The notes: a model not told the origin generated them from the sequence alone. A stretch of 39,199 nt of DNA from Bacteroidota bacterium (GCA_013288015.1 JABDCR010000025.1:1-39199), one strand, 5' to 3'; counted from the stretch's first letter, positions 1-9,762 are shown. Translations and numbers: made by a program.

Positions 1-1
1 T

Positions 2-1885
2 AGCACCAACTATACGCAACAAGCAATTATTCCTTCATATAACACCAACAGTTTTACTATTAACATTGCTAATGCAAACACCCAGCCCTATTTTATTTAT
101 ATACAAACAATTAACACCGCAAGCGTTACATTACCCGCTTTAGATACTATTAAAACCCTTTATTTATCGCCTGTAATTAGCGGTCCCGTGGCCCAACTTA
201 TTTGGCAAAACTTTGCTAACCCAATGCCGCCGGGCGAGGGGGCAAGCTATACTGTTTTAAGGGAACACCCAATAGGCACCTGGACAATTATTGGCACCGT
301 GCCCATGAACCCAAATTATACGGGCAATTATACTTTTAACGATACCATCAGCATTTGCAACGATACCCTAAGCTATCGTGTCGAGCTTTTTGATAGTGTG
401 CTGCATTGTACCTCAATTTCTAATGTACGTGGCGGGCATTTTCAAGATAAAAATAAACCATCCACACCCTATGTCGATTCAGTAAGCGTTTTAAACACCG
501 CGCCTCCTCAGGTGCTCATGGGCATTAGCCCCGCCTACTCACAAGATGTAAAATGCTTTATGATTTATCAGTACAGTAACAGCACCTACATCCTTCTCGA
601 TTCTATATGTAATTACAACCATAATGCATTATATGCTACCACAGCCTTAAACCCCAACCAGGGTCCCATTAGTATATCAAGCATTTCGCAAGATAGTTGT
701 GCGCTCGAGCAAAGTGTTTTCCCCAGTAACCTGCAACAAACCATATACACTCATGCCTCTTACGATTTCTGTAAAAAAAGAGCCTTAATTAATTGGACGG
801 CCTATCAAAATATGACCACCGGCGTTAAATATTACGAAGTTTATTATTCCGTTAATGGTAATCCACCCCAACACTTAGGCGATACTATAGCAACAACTTT
901 TTATCAAAATAATTTAGCGCCGGGCACCACATATTGTTATTATGTCAGAGCGCACTCAAACGGTAAAACAAAGGCCGGTAAAGATACCGCCTCTTCTACC
1001 TCCAATATATTTTGCATAACCACATCAAACCCGCCTTTGCCCACATTAGCTTATTTAAGCAACGTTTCAGTTAACGCGCAGCAAACAATCGATATTAGTT
1101 GGTATGTAAAAAATACCGACCCTGTTGGTGGTTTTAATCTGTATCGTTCTACAAATAAATATGGTACATACAGTCTCATTCAAAGCTTGGCGTTTACGCG
1201 CGGCAATAGCAATTATTCCTATACCGATAATGATGTAAACGCTAATAGCACCCAATATTTTTATTACGTAGTAGTTTTAGATAGCGTTTGTCACCTGCCA
1301 GCCTTACAAACCGATACATCAAACAGCATGGTTTTAACCGCTATTGCCACAGCTAATTTAACTGCCACCTTAAATTGGAATAATTACGCCAAGTATGCGG
1401 GCAATGTTTCGGGCTACAATATTTACCGTAGTGTCGATGGTGTTTTTAGTGGTGGCCCGGTAGGCTCTGTAGGCGCAGGCACCACTGTTTTTGTAGATGA
1501 TTTATCTCCTTATGCCGATAAAGAAGGCATGTTTGTTTATTATGTTGAAGCCGTTGAAGGCACTGGCGATTCGTATGGCTTTGCCGAAAAAAGCACCAGC
1601 AATTACGATACGGTTTATATCGATGCCAACCTATATATACCAAATGCGTTTGTTACCTATGGCAAAAACAAAGTATTTTTACCCATTGGTTCTTTTGTTG
1701 ATGATGCCGATTATAAACTAAGCATCTACGACCGTTGGGGAGCAAAAATTTACGAAACCGACAATGTAGACACAGGCTGGGATGGCACGGGGCACCCCGA
1801 AGGTGTTTATGCCTATACCGTACAATATAAAACCTCTGTTGGCGAGTATCGGCAGCGCAAAGGCACAGTCACTTTAATCAGATAA
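2..1885 (+). CDS. T9SS type B secreted protein with fibronectin-like repeats (3' part)
   Basis: The reading frame is open from the first bases of the window, so the gene starts upstream; a GTG at 188 is in frame but the 62 codons before it are also coding-like and I do not take it as the start. The visible part has several fibronectin type III-like beta modules (for example around nt 770-1020, 1060-1340 and 1350-1620, with repeated YYEVYYS, GGFNLYRS and SGYNIYRS strands). It ends in a gliding-motility-associated C-terminal (CHU_C, type B) domain, nt ~1625-1885, recognised by YDRWGAKIYE, GWDGTG and GVYAYTVQY, ending in VTLIR. This domain directs export across the outer membrane by the T9SS. 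Unlike most copies it lacks the PNGDGxND segment after the IPNAF motif. The passenger's role is unknown; adhesion or a structural surface role is inference. Confidence 0.85.
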   Translation, partial: STNYTQQAIIPSYNTNSFTINIANANTQPYFIYIQTINTASVTLPALDTIKTLYLSPVISGPVAQLIWQNFANPMPPGEGASYTVLREHPIGTWTIIGTVPMNPNYTGNYTFNDTISICNDTLSYRVELFDSVLHCTSISNVRGGHFQDKNKPSTPYVDSVSVLNTAPPQVLMGISPAYSQDVKCFMIYQYSNSTYILLDSICNYNHNALYATTALNPNQGPISISSISQDSCALEQSVFPSNLQQTIYTHASYDFCKKRALINWTAYQNMTTGVKYYEVYYSVNGNPPQHLGDTIATTFYQNNLAPGTTYCYYVRAHSNGKTKAGKDTASSTSNIFCITTSNPPLPTLAYLSNVSVNAQQTIDISWYVKNTDPVGGFNLYRSTNKYGTYSLIQSLAFTRGNSNYSYTDNDVNANSTQYFYYVVVLDSVCHLPALQTDTSNSMVLTAIATANLTATLNWNNYAKYAGNVSGYNIYRSVDGVFSGGPVGSVGAGTTVFVDDLSPYADKEGMFVYYVEAVEGTGDSYGFAEKSTSNYDTVYIDANLYIPNAFVTYGKNKVFLPIGSFVDDADYKLSIYDRWGAKIYETDNVDTGWDGTGHPEGVYAYTVQYKTSVGEYRQRKGTVTLIR

Positions 1886-1916
1886 ATAATATCATATTTG
1901 TAAAAAAAATCAATTT

Positions 1917-3677
1917 ATGTACACAGGCAATTTAATTTTTTTAGTTCTCGTTCTTTTATCGTGGGTAGGTTTATATAAATGTTTTCAAAAAACAAACATC
2001 GCTGCATGGAAAGCATTTATTCCCGTTTATAATTATTACGAAGCATTCAAACTAGTCGAAAAACCAAAGTGGTGGTTTGTTTTAATGATTGTACCTGGTG
2101 TAAACATTATTATGCTTGGTGTGCTTGCTTTTAATTTGGCGCGCTATTTTGGCAAACGCAAAACAACCGATTTAGTATTGGCATCTTTTGTTCCCTATCT
2201 GTATATTGTTTATTTAGGTTTCGATAGCAATATAAAATTTGTAGGTGTTGATGATATAAGAGGCAAAGAAATTCCTTTCATTAAAAATTGGGTCGACCCA
2301 TTAATTTTTGCCGTAGTAGCAGCATCCGTAATTCGTACATTTTTCTTAGAAGCTTTTACCATTCCAACTTCGTCATTAGAAAAATCTTTACTCGTAGGCG
2401 ATTTTCTTTTTGTTTCTAAATTTAGTTACGGTGCCAAAGTACCGCAAACACCTTTAGCGTTTCCCTTTGCGCATCACACCATGCCTTTTACAACAGGTAC
2501 CAAATCATATTTAGAGTGGATAAAATTACCGCATTGGCGCCTGCCGGGTTTAGGCACACCTAAAAATAACGACATCGTTGTTTTTAATTACCCCGACGGA
2601 GATACCGTAGCCGTTGGCGCGCAAAGTACCAGTTATTACAATTTAGTGCGTGAGTATGGTTATCGGGCTATGCAAGATCCTAATTTTGCACCTGCTTATA
2701 ACGGAAATAAACCTGTTGGAAAAATTATTGCTCGCCCTATTGATAAACGCGAGTTTTATGTAAAGCGTTGCGTGGCAATTGGTGGCGATAAATTGCAAAT
2801 TAAAGACGGACAAGTTTACATCAATGATAAAATTTCGCCAACACCTCCGCATGCGCAGCATTTTTATACTGTAGAGGTTAAAGGACAAGTGGCTGATGGT
2901 ATCCTAAGTTCTTATTTCGGGTCGTATGATTTTAATAACAACTCTTATTCAATGAATAACGCGGCACTTGATAAATATGATATTTATGTAGATGAATCGG
3001 GACTTGTGGATATAAAACAAGATACATTAATCTTCAGGTTCAATATGCCGGTTGATGTAATGCAAACAATAAAAAATTTCTCGGGGGTTGTTTCTGTAAC
3101 TATCAAAAATGATTCTGCTGGTTATTACGATAAGCAAATTTTTCCACACAATCCTCGTTACCCTTGGAACAATGATAACTTTGGCCCAATAACCCTTCCT
3201 AAAAAAGATGCTACCATACATGTAGATGCTTCAAATATTTGTTTGTATGATAGAGTCATACAAGTGTACGATGGAAATAAACTCGAAGTTAAAAACGGAA
3301 AAATTTTCATCAACGATAAGGAAACTGATACATATACTTTCAAACAAGATTATTATTTTATGATGGGTGATAACCGTCATAACTCTGCCGACTCACGTTC
3401 ATGGGGCTTTGTGCCTTACGACCACGTAGTGGGTAAACCATTGTTTATTTGGTTCAGCATGAAAGATGCCGATAAAAATCCGGTATCGGGTAAAGGCATT
3501 GTATCGTCTTTATTTAAAAATTCTAAAGAAGGCAAATATCGTTGGAACCGTTTCTTCACTTACGTAACCGATGATGGCATTTCTAAATCATACTTCCCGT
3601 ATTTTGTAGGCATCGTTATTATTTGGGTTGGTTATAGCCAATACCGAAAGAGAAAAGATAAAAAATCAGCCGCGTAA
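1917..3677 (+). CDS. lepB: Signal peptidase I with N-terminal DUF5684-like membrane region
   Basis: Type I signal peptidase, which removes signal peptides from exported proteins at the periplasmic face of the inner membrane. Residues ~1-110 hold several hydrophobic helices of the DUF5684 kind that Bacteroidota LepB proteins carry. The catalytic part follows: nucleophile Ser153 in PTSSLEKSLLVGD, general-base Lys283 in FYVKRCVAIGGD, and the C-terminal box GDNRHNSADSRSWGFVP. Between the Lys region and that box is a long beta insertion, usual in this phylum and explaining the 586-residue length. A last membrane helix (about 560-578) and a basic tail close the protein. The next gene starts 6 bp downstream and is a second, shorter homologue, so the two are probably co-transcribed. 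A weak promoter-like CATATTTG lies ~20 bp before the ATG. Confidence 0.95.
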   Translation: MYTGNLIFLVLVLLSWVGLYKCFQKTNIAAWKAFIPVYNYYEAFKLVEKPKWWFVLMIVPGVNIIMLGVLAFNLARYFGKRKTTDLVLASFVPYLYIVYLGFDSNIKFVGVDDIRGKEIPFIKNWVDPLIFAVVAASVIRTFFLEAFTIPTSSLEKSLLVGDFLFVSKFSYGAKVPQTPLAFPFAHHTMPFTTGTKSYLEWIKLPHWRLPGLGTPKNNDIVVFNYPDGDTVAVGAQSTSYYNLVREYGYRAMQDPNFAPAYNGNKPVGKIIARPIDKREFYVKRCVAIGGDKLQIKDGQVYINDKISPTPPHAQHFYTVEVKGQVADGILSSYFGSYDFNNNSYSMNNAALDKYDIYVDESGLVDIKQDTLIFRFNMPVDVMQTIKNFSGVVSVTIKNDSAGYYDKQIFPHNPRYPWNNDNFGPITLPKKDATIHVDASNICLYDRVIQVYDGNKLEVKNGKIFINDKETDTYTFKQDYYFMMGDNRHNSADSRSWGFVPYDHVVGKPLFIWFSMKDADKNPVSGKGIVSSLFKNSKEGKYRWNRFFTYVTDDGISKSYFPYFVGIVIIWVGYSQYRKRKDKKSAA

Positions 3678-3683
3678 ATCTTC

Positions 3684-4547
3684 ATGCCCATACTAAAACG
3701 ATATAGCCTGAAAACGTTTCTGGTATCTGTACTAACGGGTGTGATTGTTTTTTTAGGCTGTAAGTTTTATCTTATCGATATAGCGCATGTCAACTCACTA
3801 TCTATGTCGCAAATTGGCGGACAAAGCAAGTGGGTGTTTATTCGTCCTTATACTTTTTTATCTTCCGAAATTAAACGAAACGATGTTGTTCAGCTTGCTG
3901 TTCCGGCCCTTAATGATTCTTCCCAAAAACCAGATTTGTTTTTTAAACGCGTAGTAGCTTTGCCGCACGATACGGTAAGTGTAAACGAATCTATCATTTT
4001 TGTAAACGGAAAAAAATTGGATATAAATAATGACTTACGGCACAACTACATCATTAAATTTAACCGACAAAAAGATACATCGCTGTTTGCCGAAGAAACC
4101 ATTAACGAAAAATATTTGGTTGACGATAGTTGCGTGTATATAGTTACACTTACCAATGCTAAGTTTTTCGAATTAAAAGGCAAAGGTGTTTCTATTAAAG
4201 AGAATGCCGAAGATTCTGGTTTGTACGATGAAAGCATTTTTCCGCAACAACCAAAAATAAAATGGAACAAAGATTTTTTTGGTCCGTTATATATTCCCAA
4301 AAAAAATGACACCCTGCGTTTAGATAGCATAAACATAGCCCTCTATACAAAACTAATTTCTGTCTTCGAAAAAAACGAATTAGAAATTAAAGGCGATACC
4401 ATTTTAATAAATCATCAGCCCGCAACTTATTACGTAGCCAAACAAAATTATTATTTTGTCATCGGTGATAACTTCGATAACTCCATCGACTCTCGTTATT
4501 GGGGTTTCATCCCGCAAAGCGCCATCCGCTCAAAACTGATAAAGTAA
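3684..4547 (+). CDS. Diverged signal peptidase I homologue
   Basis: A 287-residue S26-family protein with one N-terminal membrane helix (about residues 10-30). The probable nucleophile is Ser40 in NSLSMSQIG and the probable general base Lys88 in FFKRVVALPHDT. The C-terminal box is GDNFDNSIDSRYWGFIP, close to that of the upstream LepB. The beta insertion (IFPQQP, KWNKDFFGPLYIPKK) matches the insertion in the LepB next door, so this looks like a duplicated and reduced copy. The region after the nucleophile lacks the LLVGDFLFV substrate-binding strand, so specificity is probably changed. Because both catalytic residues are kept I think it is active, but it could be a regulatory or substrate-dedicated enzyme. 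Its stop lies 2 bp from the stop of the convergent gene, with no hairpin terminator between. Confidence 0.85.
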   Translation: MPILKRYSLKTFLVSVLTGVIVFLGCKFYLIDIAHVNSLSMSQIGGQSKWVFIRPYTFLSSEIKRNDVVQLAVPALNDSSQKPDLFFKRVVALPHDTVSVNESIIFVNGKKLDINNDLRHNYIIKFNRQKDTSLFAEETINEKYLVDDSCVYIVTLTNAKFFELKGKGVSIKENAEDSGLYDESIFPQQPKIKWNKDFFGPLYIPKKNDTLRLDSINIALYTKLISVFEKNELEIKGDTILINHQPATYYVAKQNYYFVIGDNFDNSIDSRYWGFIPQSAIRSKLIK

Positions 4548-4549
4548 TT

Positions 4550-6301
4550 CTACCTTATCACAGTAACAAAACCCTTCAAAGTTTTATTTTGTTTTTCGTT
4601 ATTGCAATTAATAATGTAGTTAAGAGTATAAAAATAAGTTCCGTCGTCTTCGGTGGGTTTCCAAATACAAGTTGGGTTAGTGCTTTCAAAAACTTTAACA
4701 CCCCAGCGGTTATATATTTCTAATTGCAAGCTTGAGAATTGAAACTTACCAAAATCAATAAAATCATTTATGTTATCATTGTTAGGTGTAACAATATTTG
4801 GTAACACAAAATCAAACGCACTATTAACGTTTACTGTTACGGTTGCAATGTTACTACAAGTACTTGTAGTTCCTATTACAGTATAGGTTGTACTTAGTGT
4901 TGGTTTTAAAAACAAGTTGGCAGTTGTATCTCCTGTACTCCAAATATAATTACTTGCGCCACTTGCTGTAAGTATGGTGTTATCACCAACGCAAATGTTA
5001 TTATTGCCACTAATATTAAGCGATGGGGTTGGCGTTACATTTACTGTGCTAATTGCTTTGCTTATGCAGCCATCAGTAGAACCTGTAATCGTATAATTAG
5101 TTGTAGCAACCGGACTAACAATTATAGTGTTTGTATCTGCTCCCGTACTCCATGTATAATTAGTAGCGTTACTTGCGGTTAAATTTGTTGTTGCCCCTGC
5201 GCATATTGTAGCAGAACTTGCTGTTGCCACAACCGGAAAACTAACTTTACGTATTCTGTAGTTATCAAAGTCAGCAATATATAAATTGCACATACTTGCA
5301 TCAAGGGTTATTGCATCAGCGCCATATAATTTCGCAGCGGTGGCTTGCCCTCCGTCTCCACTATAACCAAATGTTCCATTCCCGGCAATGGTTGTTATAG
5401 TACCGACTGTATTTACTTTACGAATACGGTTATCAAACCAATCGGCTATATATAAATTACCCGAAGCGTCAAATGCCATTCCATTTGGTACATTTAATTT
5501 TGCGACAGTGGCTTGCCCTCCATCTCCACTATAACCAGCAGTGCCATTACCGGCTATCGTTGTTATAATGCCTGTAGAATTTACTTTACGTACGCGATGA
5601 TTATATCCATCGGATATGTATAAATTACCGATGGCATCAAAAACCACATCAAACGGATAACGTAACGCTGCAGCAGTAGCTTGCCCACCATCGCCATTAA
5701 AACCAACTGTTCCGTTACCTGCTATGGTGCTTATTATACCTGCTGTATTTACTTTGCGTATGCGTGAGTTAGTAAAATCAGCTATGTACAAATTACCGGA
5801 TGTATCAAAAGTTATTCCAAACGGGTTAATGGTAGCTGCCGTTGCTTGCCCTCCATCTCCTAAAGCGCCAGCGCCACCACCGGCTACGGTTGTTATAATG
5901 CCTGCTGTATTTACTTTGCGTACACGCCCGGTATATTGATCGGTGATGCTGATATATAGATTACCGACTGCATCAAAAGTAATTGCTTGTGGTGAATTTA
6001 ATTGAGCATTGGTAGCTTGTCCACCGTCTCCACTAAAACCAACCATTCCGTTACCCGCTATGGTGCTTATTATGCCTGCAGTATTTATTTTACGTATTAC
6101 ATTATTAATTTCATCGGCAAAATATAAATTACCTGCCGCATCAAATTCTAATTGCGTAGGGCTGGATAATTCGGCAGCCGTGGCTTGCCCACCATCTCCG
6201 GTATAAGCATTTGTTCCATTTCCGGCAACGGTAGTTATAATCTGAGCTTTTAGTAAACTCAAAGTAAAAAAGCAAATTATAAAAAGTAATCTTGTACCCA
6301 T
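4550..6301 (-). CDS. NHL-propeller, Ig-like, T9SS type B surface protein (copy 1)
   Basis: 583 residues. A signal peptide (about 1-19, ending LLKAQ) is followed by six NHL-type blades, each starting near I-T-T-I-A-G-N-G and carrying SGDGGQAT, FDASGNLYIAD and NRIRKVN; six blades would close one beta-propeller. Two Ig-like/PKD-like repeats follow (about 350-490), each with the pattern ICxGxxTxLTASxAxNYxWSTG. The end is a type B sorting domain (about 495-583) with LPNIVTPNNDNINDF, LEIYNRWGVKVFES and FVTVIR. It should be exported by T9SS and attached to the cell surface. The next gene is a paralogue whose stop lies 4 bp upstream of this start, so the pair is one transcript. The function is unknown; NHL propellers usually bind proteins or ligands. 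Confidence 0.9.
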   Translation of the reverse strand: MGTRLLFIICFFTLSLLKAQIITTVAGNGTNAYTGDGGQATAAELSSPTQLEFDAAGNLYFADEINNVIRKINTAGIISTIAGNGMVGFSGDGGQATNAQLNSPQAITFDAVGNLYISITDQYTGRVRKVNTAGIITTVAGGGAGALGDGGQATAATINPFGITFDTSGNLYIADFTNSRIRKVNTAGIISTIAGNGTVGFNGDGGQATAAALRYPFDVVFDAIGNLYISDGYNHRVRKVNSTGIITTIAGNGTAGYSGDGGQATVAKLNVPNGMAFDASGNLYIADWFDNRIRKVNTVGTITTIAGNGTFGYSGDGGQATAAKLYGADAITLDASMCNLYIADFDNYRIRKVSFPVVATASSATICAGATTNLTASNATNYTWSTGADTNTIIVSPVATTNYTITGSTDGCISKAISTVNVTPTPSLNISGNNNICVGDNTILTASGASNYIWSTGDTTANLFLKPTLSTTYTVIGTTSTCSNIATVTVNVNSAFDFVLPNIVTPNNDNINDFIDFGKFQFSSLQLEIYNRWGVKVFESTNPTCIWKPTEDDGTYFYTLNYIINCNNEKQNKTLKGFVTVIR

Positions 6302-6305
6302 TGCT

Positions 6306-8054
6306 TTATCTTATTACTGTAATAAAACCCTTTAAGATTTTATTTTGTTTTTCGTTATTACAATTAATAATGTAGTTAAGGGTATAAAAATAAGTTCCGT
6401 CGTCTTCGGTAGGTTTCCAAACACAAGTAGGGTTATTGCTTTCAAAAACTTTAGTACCCCAGCGGTTATATATTTCTAATTGCAAGCTTGAGAATTGAAA
6501 TTTACCAAAATCAATAAAATCATTAACCCCATCATTATTTGGGGTTACAATATTTGGTAACACAAAATCAAACGCGCTATTAATGTTTACTGTTACGGTT
6601 GCAATACTACTACATGTACCAATGGTTCCTATGGTGGTATAAGTAGTGGTAATTACTGGCTTTAAAAACAAGCTGGCAGTTGTATCCCCTGTACTCCAAA
6701 CGTAATTGCTTGCTCCGCTTGCTACAAGTGTAGTGTTATCACCAATGCAAATGTTACTATTGCCACTAATACTAAGTGATGGACTTGGCTTTACATTTAT
6801 TGTAATAACTGCTTTACTTACACAACTATTATTAATGCCGGTTATTGTGTAACTAGTTGTTGTTGCCGGACTTACAACCAGACTATCAATGGCTGCCCCT
6901 GTATTCCATATGTAGTTTGTAGCATTACTTGCTTTTAAGGTTGTTGTTGCTCCTGCACATATAGTATCAGCACTTGCTTTTGCCACAACCGAAAAACTAA
7001 CTTTACGTATTCTGTTATTGCTTAAATCAGCAATATATAAATTGCAAGCACTGGCATCAATGGCTACTCCATTAGGATTACGTAATTCTGCATTTGTTGC
7101 TATTCCTCCATCCCCACTAAAACCTCCTGTTCCATTTCCGGCTATAGTACTTATAATTCCTGTGGGGTTAATCATTCGTACACGTTCATTGCCATAATCG
7201 GCAAAATACAAATTACCTACATAATCAATCGCTATACTCCATGGATGACTAATTTCTGCATTTATAGCAAGCCCCCCATCTCCGCTAAAAATTCCAATTC
7301 CATTTCCGGCAATAGTATTTACAATTCCGGCTGTATTTATCATCCGTATTCTGCTATTGCTAAAATCAGCTATATAAATATTTCCTGTAACGCCAACCGT
7401 AACCCCTGCGTCGTAAAATTGCGCGGCAGTGGCAGGTCCTCCATCTCCACTAAAACCCTGAACACCAGTTCCGGCAATAGTTGTTATAATGCCTAAGCTA
7501 TTTATTTTGCGAATACAATTATTTCCAACATCGGCTATGTATATATTTCCAAATGCATCTAAAGCAATTTCTTCGGGAAGCTTTATTTTTGCGGCAGTAG
7601 CTTGCCCTCCATCTCCACTATATCCTGCCGCTCCCGTTCCTGCTATGGTTGTTATAATTCCTAAGGTGCTCACTTTACGTATACGATTATTATCTGTATC
7701 AACTATATACATATTTCCGGTTGCATCAAAGGCAACTTGTTCAGGATGATTTAATTTAGCAACTGAAGCTTGCCCACTGTCTCCACTAAACCCTGCTGCT
7801 CCTGTTCCTGCTATAGTTGTTATAATGCCTAAGCTGTTTACTTTACGTATTCGGCTATTATAATAATCGGCAATATAAATATTGCCTAAAGCATCCAAAG
7901 CTACTTCCGATGGGGTTTTTAATTCTGCGGCTGTGGCTTGCCCACCATCTCCGGCATAACTCCATGTTCCATTTCCGGCAACGGTAGTTATAATCTGAGC
8001 TTTTAAAAAACCCAACTGTAATAAACAAACTATAAAAAATAACCTTGTTTTCAA
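6306..8054 (-). CDS. NHL-propeller, Ig-like, T9SS type B surface protein (copy 2)
   Basis: A 582-residue paralogue of the downstream gene with the same order: signal peptide ending FLKAQ, six NHL blades (ITTIAGTG, SGDGGQAT, NRIRKV), two Ig-like repeats starting ICAGATT and ICIGDNT, and a type B sorting domain ending FITVIR. I use a TTG start at 8054: it aligns exactly with the ATG of the paralogue (KTRLFFIVC against GTRLLFIIC), and an in-frame TAA lies a few codons upstream. A promoter-like TTG-N21-TAAGTTTG lies just ahead. The last ~300 bp are far closer to copy 1 at DNA level than the propeller parts are, which suggests recent duplication or gene conversion of the sorting domain. Confidence 0.9.
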   Translation of the reverse strand: MKTRLFFIVCLLQLGFLKAQIITTVAGNGTWSYAGDGGQATAAELKTPSEVALDALGNIYIADYYNSRIRKVNSLGIITTIAGTGAAGFSGDSGQASVAKLNHPEQVAFDATGNMYIVDTDNNRIRKVSTLGIITTIAGTGAAGYSGDGGQATAAKIKLPEEIALDAFGNIYIADVGNNCIRKINSLGIITTIAGTGVQGFSGDGGPATAAQFYDAGVTVGVTGNIYIADFSNSRIRMINTAGIVNTIAGNGIGIFSGDGGLAINAEISHPWSIAIDYVGNLYFADYGNERVRMINPTGIISTIAGNGTGGFSGDGGIATNAELRNPNGVAIDASACNLYIADLSNNRIRKVSFSVVAKASADTICAGATTTLKASNATNYIWNTGAAIDSLVVSPATTTSYTITGINNSCVSKAVITINVKPSPSLSISGNSNICIGDNTTLVASGASNYVWSTGDTTASLFLKPVITTTYTTIGTIGTCSSIATVTVNINSAFDFVLPNIVTPNNDGVNDFIDFGKFQFSSLQLEIYNRWGTKVFESNNPTCVWKPTEDDGTYFYTLNYIINCNNEKQNKILKGFITVIR

Positions 8055-8074
8055 ATACTGTATCTTATGTTATA

Positions 8075-8106
8075 CAAACTTAAGTAATAAGGTCTAAAAA
8101 AGGCAA
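8075..8106 (-). promoter_or_regulatory. Bacteroidota promoter for the NHL gene pair
   Basis: On the minus strand a TTG (8106-8104) is separated by 21 bp from TAAGTTTG (8082-8075), matching the TTG-N17-23-TAnnTTTG pattern known for this phylum. The expected transcript start would lie about 10-15 bases before the TTG start codon at 8054, a short leader typical of the group. Confidence 0.55.
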
Positions 8107-8154
8107 TCGACTTTTTAAGCGGTCGTTTTTAACAAAAATTCGGTCAGGTTTTCC

Positions 8155-9648
8155 TCACATCCTAATCCCAATAACAAGTATATCATCAACTTGTTCAGTA
8201 TTAGCTTTCCATTTTTCTATGGTATCGTCTAAGGTCTTTTCCTGTTCGCTTATATCTTTACTGCTTAGCTGCACCAGCAATTCATAAAACTTTTTCACCA
8301 TAAACTTTTTCCCTTTATCGCCGCCAAATTGGTCGGCGTAACCATCGGTAAAAAAATAAAACATATCACCATGTTGATAATCTAATTCATGGTTGGTAAA
8401 TTTTGTTCTTTCCTGCTGCATGTTCCCAATCGGAAATTTATCAGCCTTTATTTCTGTCAGCTTTCCATCACGCACCAAACATAAAGCACGGTAAGCCCCT
8501 GCGTATTCTAATTTTTTATGTTTAAAATCAAAACTAACAAGTGCAACGTCCATGCCATCTTTAGTGTTCGAGCGTTTGTCATCTTGTTTTAAAATATTGA
8601 TTACTCCCTGGTGCAGTAAATCCAAAATCTCCGATGGTTTTTCTACTTTACGTTCGCGTGTAATGTGGTTTAATAAATCGTTGCCAATCATGCTCATTAA
8701 CGCGCCGGGTACTCCATGCCCCGTACAATCAACAGCAGCAATAATGGCTCGGTTTTCGGTTTTTGTATAATAATAAAAATCGCCGCTTACAATGTCTTTT
8801 GGTTTATAAAGTATAAAAGCCTGTTTAAAAACATCAAACACTTCTTCTTTGGGCGCAAGTATAGCGGTTTGTATACGTTTGGCATAATTAATAGAATCAA
8901 GTATATCCTTATTTTTTTGCGAAATCAATTGATTAGAAAATTCAATTTGTTTTTTCGATTCTTCTTCTGCAACCATAATTACTTTTATGTAACGCAGTAA
9001 AACAATAACCGTAACAACAAATAAAAAAACAGATAGTAATAAATTTTTAATGAGGTTTTTATTTGCCTCTTCAATAAAATTATCAAAACTTTCGTCTACT
9101 TCAACAACTCCGGTTACTTCTCCTTTGGCATTAAATATCGGGCTAAAGGCGCTCAGCCAAACGCCAAATTCATCCGTGTATCGATGAATTACATTGCCCG
9201 TTCTGTAATCATCCAACAGCTCTTTAGGGTACTCTAAATAAGGGTCGTGTATATAAGGTGTATCTAACGAATTTACTACGTAATAAAACTTGTTTTCTTT
9301 TTCATCAAGCACAAGTGTATTTATTTCGGCAACTAAATTGTTTACCTCATATGCCTTGTGTATTGTTTTCCAGATAGAATAATAAATACTGTCTTGCTCA
9401 TTTCTTTTTAATTCGGCTTTGTTTTTATACTTACCGGCAAGATAAGCGTGATTATCGCCATTAATTTGCATCGATAAGGTTTTGGCAATGGCATGTAATC
9501 GTTCAAGGTTTTTATTTTCAGAAACAGTTAAAAAATGAAAATAGATATAAAAAATAAAATACCCCGATAGCAGAAACAATGCAGAAAATACGGTAATAAT
9601 AATTTTAGTACTGGGTTTTTTCCAATCTACTATTTTAACTTTTAGCAT
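8155..9648 (-). CDS. Membrane sensor SpoIIE-type serine phosphatase
   Basis: A PPM/SpoIIE-family protein phosphatase with an extracytoplasmic sensor. From the ATG at 9648 it has a membrane helix (about residues 15-35), a ~150-residue periplasmic region, a second helix (about 200-225), a coiled coil, and the phosphatase domain (about 255-497). Metal-binding motifs are present: IVSGDF, VDCTGHGVPGALMS, DGMDVAL, FTDGYADQFGG and VDDILVIG. The family dephosphorylates serine or threonine on partner proteins, often anti-sigma-antagonist-like switches. No kinase or antagonist is next to it; a SiaB/SiaC pair with its own phosphatase lies ~22 kb away. An in-frame TTG at 9666 would add six residues, but the ATG is the better start. 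A TAGGTTTG promoter-like box lies at 9711-9704. Confidence 0.9.
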   Translation of the reverse strand: MLKVKIVDWKKPSTKIIITVFSALFLLSGYFIFYIYFHFLTVSENKNLERLHAIAKTLSMQINGDNHAYLAGKYKNKAELKRNEQDSIYYSIWKTIHKAYEVNNLVAEINTLVLDEKENKFYYVVNSLDTPYIHDPYLEYPKELLDDYRTGNVIHRYTDEFGVWLSAFSPIFNAKGEVTGVVEVDESFDNFIEEANKNLIKNLLLSVFLFVVTVIVLLRYIKVIMVAEEESKKQIEFSNQLISQKNKDILDSINYAKRIQTAILAPKEEVFDVFKQAFILYKPKDIVSGDFYYYTKTENRAIIAAVDCTGHGVPGALMSMIGNDLLNHITRERKVEKPSEILDLLHQGVINILKQDDKRSNTKDGMDVALVSFDFKHKKLEYAGAYRALCLVRDGKLTEIKADKFPIGNMQQERTKFTNHELDYQHGDMFYFFTDGYADQFGGDKGKKFMVKKFYELLVQLSSKDISEQEKTLDDTIEKWKANTEQVDDILVIGIRM

Positions 9649-9703
9649 TCCGTGTAAATTAAGCAACCCTTAAATTAAAAATTTATTGGGTTCGTTGTTT
9701 AAA

Positions 9704-9711
9704 CAAACCTA
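9704..9711 (-). promoter_or_regulatory. Possible -7 box for the SpoIIE phosphatase gene
   Basis: Minus-strand TAGGTTTG is a perfect TAnnTTTG match 55 bp before the ATG at 9648. I could not find a convincing TTG at the expected distance upstream, so this is a candidate only. Confidence 0.35.
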
Positions 9712-9762
9712 CATTCTTTAATTCATTTTAAAAAATACAAAACATCATTTTTGTACAAACAA

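Noticed and set aside
4550-8054. Regular ~165-170-bp repetition on the minus strand, at first like a repeat array or CRISPR-like structure
   Set aside because: The period equals one NHL blade and the units are coding, in frame and diverged; there are no short identical repeats with unique spacers.
9666-9666. TTG at 9666 as start of the SpoIIE phosphatase
   Set aside because: The ATG at 9648 gives the same protein from the first basic residues and needs no rare start codon.
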